Assembly (NCBI GenBank): GCA_009838735.1
Contig: VXQZ01000002.1
Span: 47,751 to 111,750, forward strand
Length of the DNA stretch: 64,000 nt
Direction: 5' to 3'
From: Chloroflexota bacterium
GTDB lineage: Bacteria; Chloroflexota; Dehalococcoidia; Bin125
Of this stretch, positions 1 to 10,639 are shown piece by piece. The position numbers and the translations under genes were made by a program. The notes under the pieces are model-generated. The model did no database searches. It was not told the origin of the DNA and was given only the letters and a program-made list of their open reading frames with translations. Positions within the stretch are counted from its first letter, which is position 1; every line of letters begins with the position of its first letter.

Positions 1-76
1 CGAAGATGCCCAGTCCAAAGACGCCGACCGCGGCACCCGCAACGAAGCCCGAGAACAGGGCAGCGACCGCTTCCAC
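1..76 (-). CDS. N-terminus of a membrane protein (partial, runs off left edge)
   Basis: Only the first 25 codons are inside the window. A GTG start at 76 has GGAG five bases upstream and begins two bases after the ispE stop (81-79), so it is probably co-transcribed with rsmA and ispE. The visible residues are hydrophobic and Gly/Ala-rich (FSGFVAGAAVGVFGLGIF), which looks like an N-terminal transmembrane helix. A second GTG at 82 would overlap ispE but sits right against the ribosome binding site. Function cannot be assigned from this fragment. Confidence 0.5.
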   Translation of the reverse strand, partial: MEAVAALFSGFVAGAAVGVFGLGIF

Positions 77-78
77 GT

Positions 79-1011
79 TCACTCCCTCTGGATCGCCGTG
101 GCTGATGCCATGTCGAGTGGTCGGGCAACGCAGGTGAATCCCGCGGACACGCCGAGTTGACGTGATGCGCGCTCGGCGACGTCCGGATCGAGAACGGCAA
201 ACATCGACGGTCCGGCGCCGGCAAGCAGTGGAGTGACCGGCTCAGCGCCAACCTCCAGCGAGGCTCGGGCGATGGCTGTGCCCATCGCTCGCCAGGCTGG
301 AGTGAGCCCTTGCATGACCTCGCGTGCCGTCCGATCGAACGAGTTGACGCAGTCTTCCTGTGTTGGCGACATTCCGTCGCTCAGGCGAGTAGACAAGGCG
401 ACTGTTGCGTCTCCGCTGCGAAAGTCGGTGGAGCGCAGGGAGCGATACATCGTGGCCGTCTTTGCGGCGGGAACCGGAATCTCCGGGCGGTGGAGCAGCA
501 CGGCCCAATCGCTTGAAACGCTCTCCAGCGGGGTCACGAGGTCTCCGCGTCCGGCCATTCGCACGGGGCCTCCGAGCAGACAGGCCGGTACGTCGGAGCC
601 GACTTCAGCGCCGATCACCATCAACTCCTCGTCGGTCAGATCGAGACTCCATGCCGCTCGGACCAGGCGCAGGAATGCGGCAGCGTCGGTCGACCCTCCG
701 CCCAATCCGGCGGCGAGCGGAATGCGTTTGACGACCTCGATCTCCGCCCCGCCGGGCAGCGGGCAACGCCGTTCCAACGCGGTCCAGGCGCGAACGATGA
801 TGTCGTCGGACGTCTCTATGGACATCCGGTGTCCCTTGTCATCGTGGTAGCTAATCAGCCGATCGTTCGTGGTCCTGGTCATCCGAACGTCATCGACCAG
901 ATCCAGCGACACAGCAACCGATGCGAGGTCGTGGTATCCATCCTCGCGCCGACCCAGCACTTCAAGTGTGAGGTTCAGCTTGGCGGCGGCAGATGACTTC
1001 CAGGTCGTCAT
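79..1011 (-). CDS. ispE: 4-diphosphocytidyl-2-C-methyl-D-erythritol kinase
   Basis: GHMP-family kinase that phosphorylates CDP-methylerythritol with ATP, a middle step of the MEP isoprenoid pathway in the cytoplasm. The N-terminus has the AAAKLNLTLEVLGRREDGYH signature, and the GHMP ATP loop PLAAGLGGGSTDAA lies near residues 98-111. A third conserved Gly-rich motif (LLAGAGPSMFAV) is near the C-terminus. I chose the ATG at 1011, which overlaps the rsmA stop as ATGA; a longer frame to 1071 adds 20 residues with no family similarity. The length of 310 aa is normal. The rsmA-ispE pairing is common in bacteria. ispH, a later step of the same pathway, lies at 48012. Confidence 0.95.
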   Translation of the reverse strand: MTTWKSSAAAKLNLTLEVLGRREDGYHDLASVAVSLDLVDDVRMTRTTNDRLISYHDDKGHRMSIETSDDIIVRAWTALERRCPLPGGAEIEVVKRIPLAAGLGGGSTDAAAFLRLVRAAWSLDLTDEELMVIGAEVGSDVPACLLGGPVRMAGRGDLVTPLESVSSDWAVLLHRPEIPVPAAKTATMYRSLRSTDFRSGDATVALSTRLSDGMSPTQEDCVNSFDRTAREVMQGLTPAWRAMGTAIARASLEVGAEPVTPLLAGAGPSMFAVLDPDVAERASRQLGVSAGFTCVARPLDMASATAIQRE

Positions 1012-1850
1012 TGGGACCGCTCTGAGCGACCGGCCATCTGCTCTTCGCGCCACCAGGCGAGGCGCGCCCACTCTTCAAGCGTCAGGGTCCCAGGGCGCCG
1101 TGAAGGATCGATCTCGCATGCTTCAAGCCACTCGATTGCGCCGTTCGGCGGCAGCCAGACTCCTTGCGCCAATGCGTTATGTAACTGCTTGCGCGGACTG
1201 CGGAAACCGCCGCGGACGACTTCAAAGAAGCGCTCGATGCTGGGAACGTCAACCGCCGGGCGGTCTCGGACTCGCAGCATGACCACAGCCGATCGGACCT
1301 GCGGCGGGGGATTGAAGGCTTCGCGCTCCACGCTGAAGAGCATTTCCGCGTCGGCGTAGAACTGGACCGAGACGGCCATCAGTGACAGTTTGCCGGGGTT
1401 GGCGGTGATCCGCTGGGCAACCTCGTGCTGGATCATTGCGAGCATCCAGGCTGGTTGCTCATCTTCTTCTTCGAGGAACTTGCGAAAGATCGGAGCGGTG
1501 ATCGCGTAAGGCAGGTTGCCGACGAGTCCGTAGGGTGGCTGCGCGGCGACCAGAGCGAGGGCCTCACCAGGATCGGTTTCGAGGACATCCTGTTCAACCA
1601 CTACGACAGAGCGGTCAATCCCCTGGGAGGCCAGACGGCGCCGTGCGCGGAAGGCCATCGCCTCGTCAAGCTCTATCGAGACCAGGGGCCGACTGAGCTC
1701 GGCCAAACGAGATGTCAACGCGCCGTCGCCGGCGCCGACCTCAAGTATTGGAGCGGGTTCTGAAGGAACTGCTTCGACGATTCGTTCGAGGACTCGTTCG
1801 TCGCGTAACAGGTGCTGGCCGAGGCGCGCTCGACGCCGTCGCGCGCTCAT
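1008..1850 (-). CDS. rsmA: 16S rRNA (adenine1518/1519-N6,N6) dimethyltransferase
   Basis: KsgA-type methyltransferase that uses S-adenosylmethionine to dimethylate two adjacent adenines in the 3' hairpin of 16S rRNA during late 30S maturation. The sequence shows the family start RLGQHLLRD, the SAM motif LEVGAGDGALTSRL and the catalytic motif NLPYAITAPIFRKF. The ATG at 1850 starts the protein 9 residues before LGQHLL and gives 280 aa. A longer frame to 1904 would add a poorly conserved N-terminus. It overlaps ispE by four bases and probably leads the ispE transcript. Confidence 0.95.
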   Translation of the reverse strand: MSARRRRARLGQHLLRDERVLERIVEAVPSEPAPILEVGAGDGALTSRLAELSRPLVSIELDEAMAFRARRRLASQGIDRSVVVVEQDVLETDPGEALALVAAQPPYGLVGNLPYAITAPIFRKFLEEEDEQPAWMLAMIQHEVAQRITANPGKLSLMAVSVQFYADAEMLFSVEREAFNPPPQVRSAVVMLRVRDRPAVDVPSIERFFEVVRGGFRSPRKQLHNALAQGVWLPPNGAIEWLEACEIDPSRRPGTLTLEEWARLAWWREEQMAGRSERSQ

Positions 1851-2259
1851 GCGGTCAACCGGAAGTCGGGAACCATAGCAAGGTGGTGAAGAGTGGTCGT
1901 GCACCTGAGGTCGAACGCCGCCATGAGCTTGCCTTCGCTAGCCGGCTCTGCCCAGGCACTCCCGCGTCACCCGACCGAACAACCGCTTACCGCTGCTTCC
2001 TCTCGGACCTGACGGGGTTCACGGCGGGCCGCCGCGCGGGACCCAAGCTTCATCACTGCTTGGCGTCGGTAGTTCTCATGTCGCCGCCCTCAACTCAGGA
2101 GTTCAACCCCGCTACAGCGGATTGCGGGTACAAGGCACCGCTAGCTCCCCGTCTAGCACGACCGTCCATAACTCTACCACCAGCCAGATCGAGCAGGCGT
2201 CGGAGTAAACTCATTGCATTGGTCCGCTGTGCGACGGCGAGAACGAACAGGAGCAGCCA
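1851..2259. other. intergenic region between divergent rsmA and the 467-aa gene
   Basis: About 410 bases separate the divergent starts. I see no RNA gene and no convincing coding sequence; the frames present are mirrored or disrupted. Promoters for both directions must lie here, but I could not find a good -35/-10 pair on either strand. An AGGAG at about 2249-2253 serves the GTG start at 2260. Confidence 0.5.
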
Positions 2260-3663
2260 GTGCGAATCGTCTCGATCGGCTGCCCCGTGCCAAGTCCCAA
2301 CGTCGACAATCACTCGATTGCCAACGCGCCGTCGATCTTCGACTACGACGCCTGCATCATTGACCCGCAGTCGGTCTCCGAGCAGATCGAGGGGATCGCC
2401 GCGACAACCCTCGATGTGAAGGCGCATGACGGACGAGCGATCAGTCTTGGCGAGTCCGGGGCGTTTCAGTTCGGATTAGCGGAGCTGTTACAGCAGCGGC
2501 AGATGGAGCTTCGCTTGCTGCTGGAACGCGGCGGCGTACTGGTCGTGTTCGTCTATCCGAATGTCCGGCACCCTGGCGTCGCAGCGTTTCCGGGTCTTGA
2601 TCGGTACTCGCTGATCCCGGGGCCGGAAAGCGATCCGTTCCGCTGGCCCAATCTTCGTCCGGGTGAAGGCAAGGATGTTCAATCCACGAACGCGCAACAC
2701 GCGGCAAGCAGTTACTTCGAAGAACTGGGCGGCCGTCTGCGCTACCGGGCGGTGTTGGACTTCAAGGTTACGGCGCATGACACGGTGATTGGCCGGTCGG
2801 TCGGCGGCGCGGCCGTTGCGGCCGAGTTTCGGATCGGACCCGGGCGGATCATTGCGCTGCCACCGCCCGACAACCTGTCGGCGACGCAACGCAAGAGTTT
2901 CAGCGCGGTTCTGCTCGAGTTGATCGAGCGCAGCGTGCAGGATCCCACGCAGCAGGATCCGCCAGTCTGGGCTCGACGCTACGACACGCCCGAGGCTTCT
3001 GCGGCACGCGACGAGCTGACCGCGGCTGCGGAGGAACTCAAACAGGTACAGCGTCGTGTGACCGAGGCCGAGTCACTGGTCGCCGATGCCACGCGCTTCG
3101 AGCAGATGCTCTGGCAGAGCCAGAACCTGGCATTCAGAGACGTGATTGAGGACTCGTTCCGGATCTTGGGCTATGCCGCGTCAATGACGGCCGACGGGAT
3201 GGAGCTCCGTGATGGCTCCGAGGTATCAATCGTCGAGACCGCTTCGGCCAACAGCGCCGTCAGCCACCGGATCTACCTGACGCTGCAGAACCGGATCGAA
3301 GAGCATTACCTGCGTCGCCGAAGTCGGCCGAAGGGGATCATCGTCGCCAACGGCTTCCGCGAGACGGATCCGCGCATCCGCCGCGAGCCATTCCCGAAGA
3401 CCCTGGTCGATGCCTGTGAGACGTTCGGCTTCGCACTGATCCCGGTTGAAGCGCTGTATGAGCTCGTCACGTTTGCGAGCGAAGCATCTGACGAACCTGA
3501 GGTGCTTGAGGAAGTCCGCCGCTCGATCGCGGAGGCCTCGGGCGTCCTGGAGATCGCTCTGGAAGAAGAGGGCGACGACGAAGATGTAGAGGACGGGGAA
3601 GTCGAACCGGCCGTGGCGTCGGCCGACAATGGGGCGGTGGCGGCGCCGGCCGAGGCCGGTTGA
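2260..3663 (+). CDS. unrecognised protein: N-terminal alpha/beta domain, coiled coil, degenerate nuclease-like domain
   Basis: 467-aa protein I cannot name. A GTG start at 2260 follows AGGAG. Residues 1-235 look like an alpha/beta domain containing a strand-rich VLVVFVYPNVRHPG segment. Residues 245-285 form a charged helical, probably coiled-coil, linker. Residues 285-400 have the layout of a PD-(D/E)XK-type restriction-like fold, including FRDVIEDSFRILGY, a later KGIIVANGFRETDPRIRRE and a terminal ALIPVEALYEL. At the expected catalytic position the sequence reads DGSEVSIVETA, with no ExK, so nuclease activity is doubtful. The C-terminal 35 residues are an acidic Ala/Glu/Asp tail. It stands alone, convergent with lepA (stop codons 6 bases apart). 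The fold statements are inference from pattern only. Confidence 0.6.
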   Translation: MRIVSIGCPVPSPNVDNHSIANAPSIFDYDACIIDPQSVSEQIEGIAATTLDVKAHDGRAISLGESGAFQFGLAELLQQRQMELRLLLERGGVLVVFVYPNVRHPGVAAFPGLDRYSLIPGPESDPFRWPNLRPGEGKDVQSTNAQHAASSYFEELGGRLRYRAVLDFKVTAHDTVIGRSVGGAAVAAEFRIGPGRIIALPPPDNLSATQRKSFSAVLLELIERSVQDPTQQDPPVWARRYDTPEASAARDELTAAAEELKQVQRRVTEAESLVADATRFEQMLWQSQNLAFRDVIEDSFRILGYAASMTADGMELRDGSEVSIVETASANSAVSHRIYLTLQNRIEEHYLRRRSRPKGIIVANGFRETDPRIRREPFPKTLVDACETFGFALIPVEALYELVTFASEASDEPEVLEEVRRSIAEASGVLEIALEEEGDDEDVEDGEVEPAVASADNGAVAAPAEAG

Positions 3664-3669
3664 GGTCTG

Positions 3670-5529
3670 CTAGTCCTTGCCCAGTTGCAGGACGGCCAGA
3701 AACGCTTCCTGAGGGATTTCGACGTTGCCGACCCGCTTGAGTCGCCTCTTGCCTTCAGCCTGACGAGCGAGAAGTTTGCGCTTTCTCGTGATGTCGCCGC
3801 CGTAGCACTTGGCGGTCACGTTCTTGCGCATCGCGCGGACCGTTTCCCTGGCAATGATCCGACCGCCAACCGCCGCCTGAATCGGCACATCGAAGAGCTG
3901 GCGAGGAATCAAGCGGCGCAATCGGTCGGCCAGCTCGCGACCCTGGACCGCTGCGGCGTCGGAATGGACGATCGCCGACAGTGCGTCGACCGGTTCGCCG
4001 TTGATCAACAGATCGAGCTTGACCAGCTTGGCCGGTCGGTAGCCGATCAACGAGTAGTCGAGGCTGGCGTAACCGCGAGTTCGCGACTTCAGTTCGTCAT
4101 AGAAGTCGGTCAGGATTTCGGAGAGCGGTAGCTCGTACTCCAACAGGACTCGAATCTCGCTCGTCGTCTGGACCGAACCGTTGGCTTCGCCTGCGCCATT
4201 GCCCGCGCTGCTGCGCTGTAGGTATTCCATGTGATCGAAGACGCCGCGCCGACTGGTCACGGTTTCCATCACCGGGCCGACATATTCGTGCGGCGCGATG
4301 ACCGAGATTCGCACCCACGGTTCGCGGATCTCAGAGACGTGGTTGGGCGCGGGTAGTTCGGACGGGTTCTCGATCAGGCGGACCTGCCCGTCGACCCCCT
4401 CGACTTCGTACTCAACCGACGGTGCGGTGAAGACCAGTTCCAATCCGTACTCACGCTCGAGCCGTTCCTGCACGATCTCCATGTGCAGCAGCCCCAGGAA
4501 CCCCATTCGGTAGCCGAATCCAAGCGCTGCCGACGATTCCGGCTGATACTGGATTGCGCTGTCGGACAGTCGCAGTTTGTCCAGTGCGTCGGTGAGTTCC
4601 TGATAGTCGGCGGAGTTGGCCGGATAGAGGCCGGCGAAGACCATGGCCTTCGGTTCGCGATAGCCGGGCAGAGCCTCGGGTTGATGACGGCCACCGATTG
4701 TCATGGTGTCGCCGACGCGAACGTCTGCGACATCCTTGAGGCCAGTGGCGACATAGCCGACGTCGCCTGCCGATAGCGATTCCAGGCGCCGCAGTTCAGG
4801 CGAGAAGCTCCCGACCTCCATGGCCTCGAATCGCCGGTTGGTCGCGGCCAGCCTGAGCGGCGTCTGCCCCTTGACATCGCCGTCAACCACGCGAACGTGG
4901 GCAATCACGCCCTTGTAGGAGTCGTACTCGGAGTCGAAGATCAGCGCCCGCAGAGGATCGAGAGGAGCGCCCTCCGGCGGCGGGATGCGATCGACGATCG
5001 CGTCGAGGAGCGTCTCGATGCCCTGGCCTGTCTTGGCCGAGACGTAGAGGATCTCGTCCTTCGAGAAGCCGATCACGTCAACCAGCTCGGCGCCGATCGC
5101 CTCGGGTTGCGCAACGTCCAGGTCGATCTTGTTGACCACGGGAATCAGCGTCAGATCCTGCTCCATTGCCAGGTAGACGTTGGCGAGGGTCTGGGCCTGA
5201 ATGCCCTCGACCGCGTCAACGACCAGCAGCGCGCCCTCGGCTGCTGCGAGGCTTCGGGATACCTCATAGGAGAAGTCGACATGGCCGGGAGTGTCGATCA
5301 GATGGAGGCGATACTCCCCGCCGGATTGCGGGTGATAATCCATCCGCACGGCGCGCGCCTTGATCGTGATGCCCTTCTCGCGCTCGAGATCCATGGAATC
5401 GAGCAGCTGATCGGACATGTCGCGTCTGTCGACCGTGGCGGTCGCCTCGATCAGGCGATCGGACAGCGTCGATTTGCCGTGGTCGATATGGGCGACGATG
5501 CAGAAGTTGCGAATGCGCGAAGCGTCCAT
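3670..5529 (-). CDS. lepA: elongation factor 4 (LepA), ribosome back-translocase GTPase
   Basis: Translational GTPase of the EF-G superfamily, thought to act on stalled or mis-translocated ribosomes and in 30S biogenesis. G motifs are clear: G1 [14 protein letters not shown] near the start, G3 DTPGHVDF and G4 NKID. The LepA-specific C-terminal domain is present ([20 protein letters not shown]). The ATG at 5529 gives 619 aa, beginning [20 protein letters not shown] as usual for the family; a frame extending to 5592 passes through the terminator hairpin and is unlikely. It is separated from the upstream transporter genes by that hairpin, so it probably has its own promoter in the short gap. Confidence 0.97.
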   Translation of the reverse strand: MDASRIRNFCIVAHIDHGKSTLSDRLIEATATVDRRDMSDQLLDSMDLEREKGITIKARAVRMDYHPQSGGEYRLHLIDTPGHVDFSYEVSRSLAAAEGALLVVDAVEGIQAQTLANVYLAMEQDLTLIPVVNKIDLDVAQPEAIGAELVDVIGFSKDEILYVSAKTGQGIETLLDAIVDRIPPPEGAPLDPLRALIFDSEYDSYKGVIAHVRVVDGDVKGQTPLRLAATNRRFEAMEVGSFSPELRRLESLSAGDVGYVATGLKDVADVRVGDTMTIGGRHQPEALPGYREPKAMVFAGLYPANSADYQELTDALDKLRLSDSAIQYQPESSAALGFGYRMGFLGLLHMEIVQERLEREYGLELVFTAPSVEYEVEGVDGQVRLIENPSELPAPNHVSEIREPWVRISVIAPHEYVGPVMETVTSRRGVFDHMEYLQRSSAGNGAGEANGSVQTTSEIRVLLEYELPLSEILTDFYDELKSRTRGYASLDYSLIGYRPAKLVKLDLLINGEPVDALSAIVHSDAAAVQGRELADRLRRLIPRQLFDVPIQAAVGGRIIARETVRAMRKNVTAKCYGGDITRKRKLLARQAEGKRRLKRVGNVEIPQEAFLAVLQLGKD

Positions 5530-5578
5530 GTGGGCTGATCGTAACAGTCGAGCGGAAGCACTCCGGACTCCGGAAATG

Positions 5579-5606
5579 CAGAACGGGGCCAAATGGCCCC
5601 GTTCTG
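5579..5606 (-). terminator. hairpin terminator behind the oligopeptide ATPase genes
   Basis: A perfect 12-bp inverted repeat, CAGAACGGGGCC / GGCCCCGTTCTG, with a four-base loop starts about 22 bases past the stop at 5629 on the minus strand. The following T-run is weak (CATTT), so termination may be imperfect and some read-through into lepA is possible. Confidence 0.7.
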
Positions 5607-5628
5607 CGTGGCTCTCTGATGAGCGTGA

Positions 5629-6835
5629 TTAGACGCGGTGGCAGCGCACGAAGTGGTCTTCCACGATTTCACGCCACTCCGGGTCTTCCTCGCGGCAGAT
5701 GTCGATCGCGATGGGACAACGCGTGTGGAAGTTGCAGCCCGGCGGCGGCGCGATCGGGTTGGGCACGTCACCGGTCAGGATCAACCGTTCACGTCGCCGC
5801 TCCAGCGCCGGGTCAGGAATCGGCACAGCGGAGATCAACGCCTGCGTATAGGGGTGCAAGGGGTTCTCGTAGAGGCGGTCAGATTGGGCCAGCTCCACGA
5901 TCTTGCCCAGGTACATCACCGCGATGCGGTGCGAGATGTGCCGCACCACCGAGAGGTCGTGGGCGATGAACAGGTAGGTCAGACCGAAGTCCGCCTGCAA
6001 GTCCTCGAGCAGGTTGATGATCTGCGCCTGAATCGACACGTCCAGGGCCGAGACCGGCTCATCGCAGACGATGAACGCCGGCTCGACCGCGAGCGCTCGG
6101 GCGATGCCGATGCGCTGACGCTGGCCACCGGAGAACTCGTGCGGGTAGCGGCTGGCGAAGTACGGGTTCAAACCGACCGTTTCGAGCAACTCTCGCACGC
6201 GCTCCTTGCGGCGGCCCCGCTGCAGACCGTGAATCACCATGGGCTCGGAGACGATGCTGCCAACGCTCATGCGCGGGTTCAGCGACGCATAGGGGTCCTG
6301 GAAAATCATCTGCATCTGGCGCCGGTAGGCGCGCAGGTTACGGCCGGCGAGCGTCGTCAGATCAACCGGGCCACCGTCACCAAGCGCGGGCGCGGCCTCT
6401 TCGACGCCGTTCTCGTCCGCCCCAATGTGCGAGGTGTACTGCGGCTCCGACATGAAGACCTGACCGGCGGTCGGGCGATACAACTGAAGGATCGCGCGAC
6501 CGGTGGTGGACTTGCCACAACCGGACTCACCCACCAGACCCAGGGTCTCGCCTTCGCGAACGGCGAAGGAGATGCCGTCCACGGCCTTGATGTCGGCCAC
6601 CTTGCGCTTGAGCAGGAGACCGGCCGTGACCGGGAAGTACATCTTGAGGTCTGTCACCTCGAGCAGCGTGTTGTCGTGCGGTTCTGTGCGCCCGCCACCG
6701 GCAAACTCTGCGACGGCGGCGGCGGCCTGGCCGACCGATGCGGCCGCGGCGGCGCGCATCTGCTCGGGCGTCATCGTCCCGGCGGCAGCCTCGTCGGTTG
6801 ACTGCGTTTCCTCGACGACTTCTGGTTGTTCGTTC

Positions 6836-6843
<8 letters not shown>
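5629..6843 (-). CDS. oligopeptide/dipeptide ABC transporter ATP-binding protein (OppF/DppF type)
   Basis: Second ATPase of a peptide-type ABC importer. It has Walker [11 protein letters not shown]-loop [15 protein letters not shown], signature [14 protein letters not shown], Walker [13 protein letters not shown], and the Cys-rich oligopeptide C-terminal domain ([17 protein letters not shown]). Two oddities: an N-terminal extension of about 55 residues rich in Ala, Glu and Gln, and an insertion of about 30 residues ([19 protein letters not shown]) between Walker A and the Q-loop, making it 404 aa against a usual 320-340. It overlaps the partner ATPase by 8 bases. No permease or binding-protein gene is present nearby, so the substrate is unknown. 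Confidence 0.93.
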
Positions 6844-7882
<1,039 letters not shown>

Positions 7883-7957
7883 AAGAACACTCCTTCAGCG
7901 ACGCCTGTGGTTCCAATGTTCGCAACACGACCGACCGGTATGCGGTCGGGCGAGCGT

Positions 7958-8042
7958 TGGTGGGGAAGAGGAGACTCGAACTCCTACGCCTTGCGGCACA
8001 TGATCCTAAATCATGCTCGTCTGCCAATTCCGACACTTCCCC
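7958..8042 (-). tRNA. tRNA-Leu (anticodon UAG)
   Basis: Read on the minus strand, the acceptor arm GGGGAAG (from 8042) pairs with CTTCCCC, followed by A and an encoded CCA. The anticodon arm is CATGA-TTTAGGA-TCATG with anticodon TAG in the loop, and a class II variable arm (TGCCGCAAGGCG) and a T-arm with GTTCGAGTC are present. 85 nt including CCA. Confidence 0.93.
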
Positions 8043-8128
8043 CGATGCGAACGAAGGAGACGGTGAACCGTCATCCTCGAACGAACGGCGCAGAAGCGTG
8101 GGCAGACCGCCCATGCTGCTGAAGTGGT

Positions 8129-8204
<76 letters not shown>

Positions 8205-8546
8205 CCGCTCGTGAACGGCTCCCGAGGCCGATGGCTTCGGGACGTCACACAATCTTACACCGCCCCCACGACTTCCGCCCTGGACGCTACTGCTGCTCAT
8301 CGGCTGTTCGCCAGAGAGAACGCTATTCAGTTGTTCCACTACAGCTCCGGTCGGGTTTGGCCTGCAAGCTAGCCAACAGGACGCAGAACGTCAACGAGTT
8401 GACACGATTGTAGATGCAAGAGCGAGTCATTTCAGGGCGCTCGTCAGCGGCCGGCTTCGTTGACCAAGCTCAACCGCGAGGAATACGATGAATCGACAAC
8501 TGATTGGTTGCGGGCCTGGTCCCGTAGCTGGCCAGGAAGCTGGCGG
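8205..8546. other. intergenic region between divergent tRNA genes
   Basis: About 340 bases between tRNA-Lys (minus) and tRNA-Val (plus). I see no gene. A TACAAT on the minus strand near 8410 could be a -10 element for the Lys/Leu tRNAs, but its -35 partner is poor. Confidence 0.4.
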
Positions 8547-8623
8547 GGGCGGTTAGCTCAGTTGGCTAGAGCGCTGCGTTGACATCGCAGAGGTCACTGG
8601 TTCAAGTCCAGTATCGCCCACCA
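8547..8623 (+). tRNA. tRNA-Val (anticodon GAC)
   Basis: 77-nt cloverleaf with encoded CCA. Acceptor GGGCGGT pairs with ATCGCCC, the D-arm is TAGCTCAGTTGGCTAGAGC, the anticodon arm is CTGCG-TTGACAT-CGCAG with anticodon GAC, and the T-loop is GTTCAAGTC. It lies 70 bases upstream of thrS on the same strand. Confidence 0.94.
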
Positions 8624-8693
8624 CCTACACGATTCGGTCAGCCCGGCATGATCCGCCAGTGATCGCTGCGGGCCGAGCCCAGATGGCAGGCGG

Positions 8694-10532
8694 ATGGCTG
8701 AAGACGAGTTCGATGCCGGGGTCGCGCTTGATGACGGCGAACCCAGCGGCATTGCATCCCCGAACGAGGTTGACGAGGCGGAATGGCTGCACCGAATGCG
8801 GCATTCGGCCGCGCACGTTCTCGCTCAGGTCGTCCTGCAAATGTTCCCCGAGGGTAAGATCGGCATCGGACCGCCGATCGACTCTGGCTTCTACTACGAC
8901 TTCGATCTGCCGCGGCCGCTGACTCCTGAAGATTTGTCTGAGATTCAGAAGCGGATGCGCAAGGAGATGCGCCGCAATCACCGCTTCATCTGGGAAGAGA
9001 TTTCGGTTGATGAAGCGCGCGAGCGATTTCACGACCAACCATTCAAGCAGGAGTTGATTGACCAGTTTTCGGACGACTCGGCTGAGTTGGGCATTTGCAC
9101 TCATGCCGAGTTCACCGACCTGTGCCGCGGCGGACACGTCGAATCGACCAGACAGATTGGCCCGTTCCGGTTGACCAACGTGGCCGGCGCATACTGGCGC
9201 GGCGACGAGAAACGGCCCCAGCTGCAGCGGGTCTACGGCGCACTGTTCGCCACTCGTGAAGAGCTGGATGCCCATTTCGCCCGGATCGAGGAGGCGCAGC
9301 GCCGCGATCATCGCCGCCTGGGCCGCGACCTCGAGCTGTTCGCGTTCTCGGAGCTGGTCGGCGCGGGCGTTCCCTTGCTGCTGCCGGACGGGGCGATCGT
9401 CAGGCAGGAGATGGAGCGGCTGATTCGCGAACTCCAGGAGGCGCGCGGATATCAGGAGGTCTGGACGGGACACGTTGCTCGGGGAGAGCTGTTCCGGCGA
9501 TCGGGCCACCTGGAGAACTACTCCGACGTCATGTATCCGGCCATGCACGAGCACAATGAAGACGGCGGCGATGGGGACGCGTATTTCCTCAAACCCATGA
9601 ACTGTCCCGTCCACATGACGCTCTACAACAACACGCTGCACTCCTATCGCGAGTTGCCCCTGCGATACGCCGAGTACACCACGCTGTACCGATTCGAGAA
9701 GTCCGGGCAGCTATCTGGGCTGACCAGAGTCAGGTCACTGACGCAGGACGACTGCCACATTTTCATCACGCCGGAGCAGATCTCGGAAGAAGTCTCGAGG
9801 GTGCTGGAACTGGTCCAGACATTGTTTGAGACCTACGGCATGCCCAACTTCCGCTACGAGCTTTCGCTACCCGGCGAGGGCGGCAAATTCGTTGACGATC
9901 CGGACGCCTGGTCCTTCGCCGTTCGCGCCTTGCGTGACGCCCTGGACCGGGCCGGCATCGACTACGTGGAGCAGGAAGGCGAGGCCGCCTTCTATGGACC
10001 CAAGGCTGACCTGTTCGTCTCCGATGTCATGGGACGCGAATGGCAGCTCTCAACCATCCAGCTCGATCTGATTCAGCCGGCCCGGCTGGGCTGTGTTTAT
10101 GTCGCCGACGATGGAGAACGACGGACTCCCGTCGTGATTCATCGCGCGATCCATGGGTCGTTCGAGCGCTTTCTCGGCATCCTGATTGAGCACTACGCAG
10201 GCGCGTTTCCGCTCTGGCTGGCCCCGATCCAGGCGCGCTGCATTCCGATAGCCGATCGACATCTGGACTGGGCGCACGAAGTAGCCGCCGACATGCGTAC
10301 GGCCGGATTACGGGTCGACGTGGACGACGGTAACGAGCGGATGCAGGCCAAAATTCGCAACGGCCAGCGGCGCAAGATTCCCTATCTGTTGGTCATCGGC
10401 GATCGTGAAGTGGAGGCGCGCTCAGCCGCGGTGCGGGTCCGCGGCGGCGACGATCTGGGCGCGATGCAGGTGGACGAGATTCGGCAGATGTTGACTGAAC
10501 TCAAGGACTCACGCGCGATCAAGCCGGCCTGA
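8694..10532 (+). CDS. thrS: threonyl-tRNA synthetase without TGS domain
   Basis: Class II aminoacyl-tRNA synthetase charging tRNA-Thr. The N2 editing domain starts almost at once with the zinc/editing motif HSAAHVLAQ near residue 39 and continues with the TDLCRGGHV block. The catalytic core shows FLKPMNCPVHM, motif 2 YRFEKSGQLSGLTRVR and motif 3 IHRAIHGSFERFLGILIEHY. The anticodon-binding domain ends the protein. At 612 aa it lacks the N-terminal TGS (N1) domain of about 60 residues found in the E. coli type; the first 33 residues are acidic and low in similarity. The ATG at 8694 follows AGGCGG. No T-box leader is visible. Confidence 0.95.
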   Translation: MAEDEFDAGVALDDGEPSGIASPNEVDEAEWLHRMRHSAAHVLAQVVLQMFPEGKIGIGPPIDSGFYYDFDLPRPLTPEDLSEIQKRMRKEMRRNHRFIWEEISVDEARERFHDQPFKQELIDQFSDDSAELGICTHAEFTDLCRGGHVESTRQIGPFRLTNVAGAYWRGDEKRPQLQRVYGALFATREELDAHFARIEEAQRRDHRRLGRDLELFAFSELVGAGVPLLLPDGAIVRQEMERLIRELQEARGYQEVWTGHVARGELFRRSGHLENYSDVMYPAMHEHNEDGGDGDAYFLKPMNCPVHMTLYNNTLHSYRELPLRYAEYTTLYRFEKSGQLSGLTRVRSLTQDDCHIFITPEQISEEVSRVLELVQTLFETYGMPNFRYELSLPGEGGKFVDDPDAWSFAVRALRDALDRAGIDYVEQEGEAAFYGPKADLFVSDVMGREWQLSTIQLDLIQPARLGCVYVADDGERRTPVVIHRAIHGSFERFLGILIEHYAGAFPLWLAPIQARCIPIADRHLDWAHEVAADMRTAGLRVDVDDGNERMQAKIRNGQRRKIPYLLVIGDREVEARSAAVRVRGGDDLGAMQVDEIRQMLTELKDSRAIKPA

Positions 10533-10639
10533 ACAGCGTCGATGTTCCGATACTCTCCAACGTTGTCGACGGCTATGATTCTTACGGCCGGCAACTGCAC
10601 GGACAGTCCCCTCGCCGAGTCAGTTCCAGGAAGTCGTGG

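Noticed and set aside
8625..9641. Long open frame on the minus strand opposite thrS (338 codons)
   Set aside because: It mirrors thrS, which has all class II motifs. The antisense product has no recognisable domain and results from high-GC codon bias.
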